A DNA stretch of 16,320 bases from positions 1 to 16,320 of the forward strand of contig JADLCZ010000073.1 of NCBI GenBank assembly GCA_020846955.1, read 5' to 3'. Of the stretch, positions 1 through 5,332 are shown one piece after another. Each line of letters opens with the position of its first letter. Within the stretch, counting starts at the first letter, position 1. The translations under genes were made by a program, and so were the position numbers. The notes beneath the pieces are model-generated. The model did not search any database and was not told the origin of the DNA. It saw only the letters and a program-made list of their open reading frames with translations. The DNA is from Candidatus Nomurabacteria bacterium. Its GTDB lineage: Bacteria > Patescibacteriota > Minisyncoccia > Phycocordibacterales > UBA9973.

Positions 1-840
<840 letters not shown>

Positions 841-1058
841 GAAATAAATACGTTAGAAATTATTTATAATCTCTAACGTATAAAAAGGCGATGTTGTGTG
901 CCTCAATTGAGCACACAATGAATTGGTAGATTTCCATAACTACATGACATTTTGGAAAGACAAGAAAATAGTTTTGATTTCGTATCAAAACGGTAGAACG
1001 GAACAAAAGAAAGAATAGTTATCAAAATGATCTTAAACAATATTCAATGAAGTTATAT
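841..1058 (+). other. Post-16S spacer with processing-type hairpins; no tRNA or 23S
   Basis: Seen: about 220 bases between the 16S tail and its terminator, containing hairpins 849-857/872-880 (9 bp), 894-901/911-918 (8 bp), 931-936/953-958 (6 bp) and 971-978/984-991 (8 bp). I see no tRNA (no T-loop GTTCGANTC-type motif) and no start of 23S. Inference: this is trailer RNA of the pre-16S transcript, with hairpins that could guide RNase III-type processing and 3' maturation. A separate small RNA cannot be excluded. Confidence 0.5.
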
Positions 1059-1087
1059 AAAAAAACCACCTTTAAGGTGGTTTTTTT
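1059..1087 (+). terminator. Intrinsic terminator of the 16S transcript
   Basis: Seen: stem CCACC (1066-1070) / GGTGG (1076-1080), extended by an A7/T7 pairing, with seven T on the + strand after the GC stem. It ends the rRNA transcription unit, so no 23S gene is co-transcribed downstream. The flanking A-run means it could also work on the minus strand. Confidence 0.85.
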
Positions 1088-1110
1088 ATTGTTTATTTTT
1101 ACACAATATA

Positions 1111-1142
1111 AAAGAGCGCTCCAATTTCTTGAGGCGCTCTTT
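1111..1142 (-). terminator. Terminator of the 491-aa surface protein gene
   Basis: Seen: a perfect 9-bp stem (1111-1119 with 1134-1142, AAAGAGCGC/GCGCTCTTT), 24 bases past the stop codon on the minus strand and followed there by a T-containing tract. Together with the 16S terminator it separates two convergent units. Confidence 0.75.
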
Positions 1143-1166
1143 GTATTAAATTAGGTTTTAACCCAA

Positions 1167-2642
1167 TTATTGTTTTTCGAATCTTGCAAAACTGTTTCCA
1201 GTCCTAATCATATAGTTACCCGGTAAAAGGTTTTCTATATTAATGACAGGACCGTTTATGGTCTGCAATGTACGACCAGTCATGTCAGTGATGACATATA
1301 GATCGTTAGAAGGTACATTTAAAAAATTAATTGCTGGATTTGGGCACACAGAAATTTTTGATTTCTTAAAATCTGTGATTCCTAATCCAAATTTGATAAC
1401 AACTTTTTTTGGCTGGGGAATATTCACATATTGCCCATCTGTAGAGTTTCCCCAAAACCAGACATAATATGTTCCTGGTTTTAGGTACCAAATTTTGTGC
1501 AGAGTACCAACGCCTTGAGACACTTTATAAGTAGTATCTTGTAAAGCACTAGTACAAAGACTGTCTGAAAAAACTCCTGCTGAAATAGTTGCTATTGTAC
1601 CTTTTGGAACATTGTAAGTTGCCCATGCTTCCACAAATCCTGAATGGATGTAGGTGTTACTGGTAACAATACTTAGAGTCGGATTAATGTAATCATCCGT
1701 TGTAATACCTCCAACCATGAAGGAGTCTTGTCCTAAGGTATTACTACCATGAATCCAAATATTGGTGTAGGTAGTTTTTGGAGATAATCCGGAGATTGTA
1801 AGAGAATATGTCTCTTCACCAACCCCATTAATAACTAAAGGTGGTGTTGGATTTCCGGCTTTAAAACCAGTTACCCAAATAGTTCCAGTCAAACCAAAGC
1901 TGATAGCGCTACCCTTAAATGTGATACTTGAACTTGTTATAGTTGTATCAATTAAAGGTTTTCTTAACCAAATCTTTTTTGGTGCACCATTTGTCCAAAA
2001 AGTGTCTATTATTTCTTTTGAGCCAAAATAAGTAGTTATAGTCCACCAGATCCAAAATTTACGCTGGTCTTTTAAACCAGTAATAGTATCGATAACAGAA
2101 CCATCTTTGTAGAATTTCCAATATTTTGGTGCGGATTTGTTAACGAATTCTTTGTTTAAAGCATAGTATCTTCTAATCGTACACGAATCTGCATAGCCTA
2201 AATTAAAGGACATTTGCTCGGTATAACTTGTAATACCCTGAACCTTTTTTACTGAATATAAATCCGGTAAAACAAGTTTATGCTTAGGTGTGACAATACG
2301 ATCCAGGCTAATTTTACCAGCCTTTGTTGTGTCGTCAGTCACTTCCACTCGAACATAAGAGGAAGTTAATGTGTCAACCAAAGGATAACCTATGATATCA
2401 ACAAAAGTTCCGCTCCCAATTCTTTTTGTCCAGACTGAAAAAAATGAACTTGGAAAATTGGACTTTTGAGCAACTTCTATTCTGGTCCAATATACATCAG
2501 ACTTTGAAGTAGTTGAATCATAATGGGTTATTACAGCTGCACCAATAATTGATTTAGCTGAAATCATCGTGGTGCTTTTTACTTGTGCACTCAAGGATCC
2601 GAAGGTTACCGCAAGAATTACGGCTAAGATTGCTTTTTTCAT
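1167..2642 (-). CDS. Secreted protein with type IX (Por) sorting-domain-like C-terminus
   Basis: Seen: a 491-aa protein with a typical N-terminal signal peptide (MKKAILAVILAVTFGSLSA, then Q). The middle is Thr/Ser/aromatic-rich with beta-sandwich-like segments; residues about 220-315 resemble a fibronectin III fold (LSPKTTYTNIWIHGSN). Residues about 426-491 match the type IX secretion C-terminal sorting domain pattern: ISVCPNPA, then ITDMTGR, then LLPGNYMIRT, ending FEKQ. Known: this domain directs export through PorU/Sov in outer-membrane-bearing Bacteroidota. Inference: if the genome is CPR (single membrane), the domain is either horizontally acquired and re-used or only a look-alike. The gene has its own promoter and an A-rich leader without Shine-Dalgarno, and diverges from the plus-strand surface-protein gene. 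Substrate or partner unknown. Confidence 0.85.
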   Translation of the reverse strand: MKKAILAVILAVTFGSLSAQVKSTTMISAKSIIGAAVITHYDSTTSKSDVYWTRIEVAQKSNFPSSFFSVWTKRIGSGTFVDIIGYPLVDTLTSSYVRVEVTDDTTKAGKISLDRIVTPKHKLVLPDLYSVKKVQGITSYTEQMSFNLGYADSCTIRRYYALNKEFVNKSAPKYWKFYKDGSVIDTITGLKDQRKFWIWWTITTYFGSKEIIDTFWTNGAPKKIWLRKPLIDTTITSSSITFKGSAISFGLTGTIWVTGFKAGNPTPPLVINGVGEETYSLTISGLSPKTTYTNIWIHGSNTLGQDSFMVGGITTDDYINPTLSIVTSNTYIHSGFVEAWATYNVPKGTIATISAGVFSDSLCTSALQDTTYKVSQGVGTLHKIWYLKPGTYYVWFWGNSTDGQYVNIPQPKKVVIKFGLGITDFKKSKISVCPNPAINFLNVPSNDLYVITDMTGRTLQTINGPVINIENLLPGNYMIRTGNSFARFEKQ

Positions 2643-2692
2643 TTTGTTTTTAATGTTTTTTATTATGACGGAGTTGCCACAATTTTCTTACA

Positions 2693-2721
2693 AGATTAGC
2701 ATATTTATATAGTTTTGTCAA
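2693..2721 (-). promoter_or_regulatory. Promoter of the 491-aa surface protein gene
   Basis: Seen on the minus strand: TTGACA (2721-2716), a 17-nt spacer ending TGC, TAATCT (2698-2693). The predicted start near 2686 gives a 44-nt leader. The leader carries CCGTCATAATA (2671-2661) and TTAAAAACA just before the ATG, both also found upstream of the divergent gene. Confidence 0.8.
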
Positions 2722-2766
2722 TAGAGCTATTGATTTATAAGGATATTTAGGTTGTAATCAAGGGTA

Positions 2767-2796
2767 TTGACAAAATGGGATACTATGTGCTATAAT
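2767..2796 (+). promoter_or_regulatory. Promoter of the 601-aa surface protein gene
   Basis: Seen: TTGACA (2767-2772), 18-nt spacer ending TGTGC, consensus TATAAT (2791-2796). The predicted start is near 2803. The leader contains CCGTCATAATA at 2819-2829, matching the leader of the divergent gene in position as well as sequence. Confidence 0.85.
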
Positions 2797-2848
2797 CTGT
2801 AAGTTAATCAATATAAGGCCGTCATAATACACGATGGTTAAAAACATT

Positions 2849-4654
2849 ATGAAAAATATATACACAAAATCAATATTAGGTCTTGCAACAATTTTTGCCT
2901 TATTTGGTATGGTTGGTACATCATACGCAGCTACTGCACCTATTATGAGTACTTCTTCAGCTACGAATGTTACGACAAATAGTGCCACTTTAAATGGGTT
3001 TTTTAATGATGGGGGATCAGCAATGCAGCAAGTATATTTTGATTATGGATCATCTCCATTAATTGGAACACTTTCAAATCTTGCACCTACACCCACAACT
3101 TCATCTGGTACTTATAGTGTAAAAGTAACAGGTCTTACTCCTGGTACTACATATTATGTTGAAGCCGTAGGAACAAATGGTATTGGAATGAGTTGGGGAG
3201 CACCAGCTATTACATTTACAACAGCTTCTGTAAATAAACCTGTAATGAGCACAACTTCAGCTACAAATATAACTTCAACTGGAGCGACATTAAATGGATT
3301 TTATAACATGCAAAATAGTCCAGGTTCAGTATATTTTGAATACGGAACAAGTTCTACAAATCTTTCATCAAATACATCAGTTGTGAATGTCGTTGCAAAT
3401 TCAGGAAATTACTCTGACTCAATATCTGGATTAAATCCTGGTATTACATATTATTTCCGTGCAGTAGGACAAAATAGTGTTGGCACTTCTTTTGTTACAA
3501 CAATATTGTCATTTACAACTAAGAGTTCAACTACAACAAATACTTGTGTAATCAATAACTTCGCACCGAATGTTTATAGTACTAATACTTCTGGGGCAGT
3601 TGTTTACATATCTTGGAATACAACAAATTGTACAAATGCAACTTTGTCACCTAGTGGATACAGTGCGCTTAATTATACAAATTATGCTGTATACCCAAGT
3701 AGTACAACTACATACTATTTGAACGCTTCAAATAGTTTAAATTCAGATAGTCGCCAATTTACAGTGAATGTAGGCAATTACAATCCAAACTACAATTGTT
3801 CTATTGATTCATTTAATTCAAGTACACGAAAAGTAAGTTCTGGAAATCCAGCGTACTTATCTTGGAATACAAGTAATTGTTCATATGTTACATTATCTCC
3901 AATTGGTTACAATGCGACTTATGCATCTAGATACCCAGTTTACCCATCGTATCCATCTACAACATATACACTCACTGGATCAAATGGTACTAGTCGTTCT
4001 ATAACAATCAATGTAGATAGAAATAATAATGGGGGAGGTGGTACATGTACAAATAATTGTGGTGGAAATACCAATAGTAATAGACCAACTGTTAATACAA
4101 ATGCTGTAACGAATGTTACATCAGGAGGTGCAGTATTGCATGGGAGCGCTTTTGGTAATGGCTCGCCAGTTAGTGTGTGGTTTGAATACGGCACTAGCCC
4201 AAATTTGGGCAATGCAACATCGACTGAGTATGGTGGGGGAGCGACAAATGCAAACGGATATTTAGGAGGATTACTTTCTAACCAAACATATTATTATCGT
4301 TTAGCTGCACGTAATTCATATGGTACAAGCTACGGCAACATAATGAGCTTTGCTACAGCTTCAAATATTATTATAAATAATAATGGTAGTAACAATACTG
4401 TGATCAACCGTACAAACAATTCTACTAATAATACTTCCGACAATAATAACGGTAATCAAAATTCAAGCGAGGATACTAATGTAGACAACAATCAGAGTAC
4501 AAACAATAGATTGTCAGCCTCTGCTGGATCAGCTGGATTTAGTCTGATACCACACACATTCCTCGGCTGGCTTATATGGATACTGATTATTATCGTAGCA
4601 ATTATTTTAATTCGTATGCTTATGAAGAATGAGTATCATGATAGAGGAATTTAA
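2849..4654 (+). CDS. Membrane-anchored surface protein with FnIII-like and Cys-paired repeats
   Basis: Seen: 601 aa from the ATG at 2849 (606 aa if the in-frame ATG at 2834 is used). The 2849 start is preferred because it gives a clean signal peptide (MKNIYTKSILGLATIFALFG, cleavage after SYA) and because its leader aligns with that of the divergent gene. Then come two FnIII-like units (SATNVTTNSATLNG, VYFDYG, LTPGTTYYVEAVG), two Cys-containing units with ISWNTTNC/LSWNTSNC, a Gly/Asn linker, a third FnIII-like unit (VWFEYGTSPNLG), a long Asn-rich stalk and a C-terminal membrane helix (FLGWLIWILIIIVAIILI) with a basic end. Inference: displayed outside the cell, held by the C-terminal helix, possibly in adhesion to a host cell. 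The specific ligand is unknown. Confidence 0.85.
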   Translation: MKNIYTKSILGLATIFALFGMVGTSYAATAPIMSTSSATNVTTNSATLNGFFNDGGSAMQQVYFDYGSSPLIGTLSNLAPTPTTSSGTYSVKVTGLTPGTTYYVEAVGTNGIGMSWGAPAITFTTASVNKPVMSTTSATNITSTGATLNGFYNMQNSPGSVYFEYGTSSTNLSSNTSVVNVVANSGNYSDSISGLNPGITYYFRAVGQNSVGTSFVTTILSFTTKSSTTTNTCVINNFAPNVYSTNTSGAVVYISWNTTNCTNATLSPSGYSALNYTNYAVYPSSTTTYYLNASNSLNSDSRQFTVNVGNYNPNYNCSIDSFNSSTRKVSSGNPAYLSWNTSNCSYVTLSPIGYNATYASRYPVYPSYPSTTYTLTGSNGTSRSITINVDRNNNGGGGTCTNNCGGNTNSNRPTVNTNAVTNVTSGGAVLHGSAFGNGSPVSVWFEYGTSPNLGNATSTEYGGGATNANGYLGGLLSNQTYYYRLAARNSYGTSYGNIMSFATASNIIINNNGSNNTVINRTNNSTNNTSDNNNGNQNSSEDTNVDNNQSTNNRLSASAGSAGFSLIPHTFLGWLIWILIIIVAIILIRMLMKNEYHDRGI

Positions 4655-4657
4655 GAC

Positions 4658-4695
4658 AACAAAAAATACCCTACATTCGTAGGGTATTTTTTGTT
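4658..4695. terminator. Bidirectional terminator between surface protein gene and ncRNA
   Basis: Seen: a perfect 17-bp stem (4658-4674 with 4679-4695), loop ATTC, with A-run and T-run on both sides. It lies immediately after the TAA of the 601-aa gene and also suits the 3' end of the minus-strand RNA proposed at 4658-4885. Confidence 0.92.
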
Positions 4696-4885
4696 CTGTG
4701 TCTTTAATCAGCGGGTGCTAACCCCAACACAAATGCCTATGTGAGCGCAGCCGCTGATTGAAAACACCGAACGACTGCTTAGATAGTATATAACATATAG
4801 CAATAAAATAGCAACACAAAACCCACCTTGCGGTGGGCTCTGTGAGGCATTTGTTTTTAATAATTATTGGGAATCAATAACTCAC
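4658..4885 (-). ncRNA. Probable structured non-coding RNA of unknown family
   Basis: Seen: a minus-strand promoter (4920-4892) predicts a start at 4885, and the bidirectional terminator gives an end near 4658, so about 228 nt. No ORF of note lies inside. Helices: 4880-4875/4869-4864 (6 bp); CCCACC-GCAA-GGTGGG (4837-4832/4827-4822, GNRA loop) extended to 13 bp counting G-U; 4854-4845/4738-4729 (10 bp perfect); 4759-4751/4714-4706 (9 bp perfect). The last two interleave as a pseudoknot. The 5' end GTGAG can pair with either of two CTCAC copies (4846-4842, 4745-4741), suggesting alternative folds. I could not match tmRNA, RNase P, SRP or 6S RNA by conserved motifs. The GNRA hairpin is followed by TTTTGTG and could be an early terminator, giving an RNA of about 70 nt. 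Confidence 0.55.
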
Positions 4886-4891
4886 ACAAAG

Positions 4892-4920
4892 AGTATAGCA
4901 GATTGAAATACAAAAGTCAA
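4892..4920 (-). promoter_or_regulatory. Promoter of the minus-strand ncRNA
   Basis: Seen on the minus strand: TTGACT (4920-4915), 17-nt spacer ending in TGC, TATACT (4897-4892). This is the same TGC-extended -10 style as the protein gene promoters here. Its upstream side is strongly AT-rich, as for UP elements. Confidence 0.7.
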
Positions 4921-4927
4921 GAAAATT

Positions 4928-4957
4928 TTAGTATAAGAAATTAGTATAAGTATAAGG
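4928..4957. repeat. TTAGTATAAG repeats shared with the 16S insertion
   Basis: Seen: TTAGTATAAG at 4928-4937 and 4941-4950, the second continuing as TATAAGG. The same 10-mer is the outer arm of the 16S helix 40 insertion (389-398, reverse complement 448-457), and CTTATACT recurs at 5061-5068. In a region this AT-rich some of the match may be chance. Confidence 0.5.
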
Positions 4958-5030
4958 AAAATAAAATACAAATTATTTTTATAAAATTAATAATAGAAAA
5001 AATAATTTTAGGAAATTTAAAAAATAAAAG

Positions 5031-5039
5031 TTATCCACA
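5031..5039 (+). promoter_or_regulatory. Consensus DnaA box in AT-rich intergenic DNA
   Basis: Seen: TTATCCACA, the exact consensus 9-mer bound by DnaA, next to about 100 bases of nearly pure A/T (4921-5030). Known: origins combine several boxes with an AT-rich unwinding element. Only one perfect box is visible and dnaA is not in the window, so a regulatory or titration site is as likely as part of an origin. Confidence 0.4.
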
Positions 5040-5057
5040 CTTTTTTGCGAAAATATA

Positions 5058-5086
5058 TTGCTTATACTTTTTATTTGTAGGATAAT
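5058..5086 (+). promoter_or_regulatory. Promoter of the histone-like peptide gene
   Basis: Seen: TTGCTT (5058-5063), 17-nt spacer, GATAAT (5081-5086). The predicted start near 5093 gives an unusually long leader, about 97 nt, for a 24-aa product. Alternative -10 hexamers in this AT-rich stretch cannot be excluded. Confidence 0.55.
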
Positions 5087-5097
5087 ATACATGTGAG

Positions 5098-5159
5098 TGT
5101 GATAAAAATTTTTTTACAAAATATTTTTTAAATTTTTTTTGTAAGGTCGTGTTATCACA
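5098..5159 (+). promoter_or_regulatory. Hairpin leader upstream of the histone-like peptide
   Basis: Seen: nested complementary arms TGTGATAA (5098-5105) / TTATCACA (5152-5159) and TTACAAAA (5114-5121) / TTTTGTAA (5137-5144), with further A/T pairing between. Inference: a folded 5' leader, or alternatively an operator for a DNA-binding protein, since TGTGATAA...TTATCACA is dyad-symmetric. Confidence 0.45.
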
Positions 5160-5189
5160 TATCTTTAAAAATAATTTTAATATAAATAT

Positions 5190-5264
5190 ATGGCAGCAAA
5201 AAAGAAAGCAGCTAAAAAGACTGTAAAGAAAGCAGCAAAAAAGACAACAAAAAAGAGAGCTTAA
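5190..5264 (+). CDS. 24-aa Lys/Ala-rich histone H1-like peptide
   Basis: Seen: an ORF from ATG to TAA encoding 24 residues, almost only Lys, Ala and Thr, with the repeated pattern AAKKK/AAKKT/TTKKR typical of histone H1 tails. It lies between a predicted promoter and a strong intrinsic terminator (5281-5308), so it forms its own transcription unit, which supports a real gene despite the size. Known: bacterial H1-like proteins with KAAKK repeats (for example chlamydial Hc1/Hc2) bind DNA and compact the nucleoid. Inference: it binds nucleic acid electrostatically, as a nucleoid or ribosome-associated peptide. No Shine-Dalgarno precedes the ATG. An alternative is that it is the remnant of a longer histone-like protein. 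Confidence 0.75.
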   Translation: MAAKKKAAKKTVKKAAKKTTKKRA

Positions 5265-5280
5265 TACTCACTTTTAAAAA

Positions 5281-5313
5281 GAAAATCCCCTCTCTATCGG
5301 GGATTTTCTTTTT
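5281..5313 (+). terminator. Terminator of the histone-like peptide gene
   Basis: Seen: a perfect 10-bp stem GAAAATCCCC (5281-5290) / GGGGATTTTC (5299-5308) followed by TTTTT. The T-tract runs directly into the TGTGC of the secA promoter. Confidence 0.88.
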
Positions 5314-5323
5314 GTGCTAAAAT
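5313..5323 (+). promoter_or_regulatory. Extended -10 promoter of secA (near-leaderless)
   Basis: Seen: TGTGC followed by TAAAAT (5318-5323), with no good -35 (TATCGG at 5295-5300). Standard spacing puts the start near 5330, three bases before the secA ATG at 5333. The -35 region overlaps the previous terminator stem. Confidence 0.65.
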
Positions 5324-5332
5324 ATAAAAACT

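Noticed and set aside
841..1058. tRNA-Ile or tRNA-Ala in the post-16S spacer
   Set aside because: No cloverleaf arms or T-loop motif could be found; the hairpins are isolated.
3940..4212. Minus-strand open frame within the 601-aa surface protein gene
   Set aside because: Its Pro/Leu-rich composition comes from reading a repetitive Asn/Thr/Gly-coding region backwards; the plus-strand gene is clearly the real one.
4658..4885. tmRNA, RNase P RNA, SRP RNA or 6S RNA identity for the structured RNA
   Set aside because: The conserved segments of these families (tRNA-like ends and tag frame, GAGGAAAGUCC, GGAAGCAGCC-type loop, long single bubble hairpin) are not present.
4921..5189. Replication origin
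   Set aside because: Only one perfect DnaA box and no dnaA nearby; too weak to annotate as oriC.
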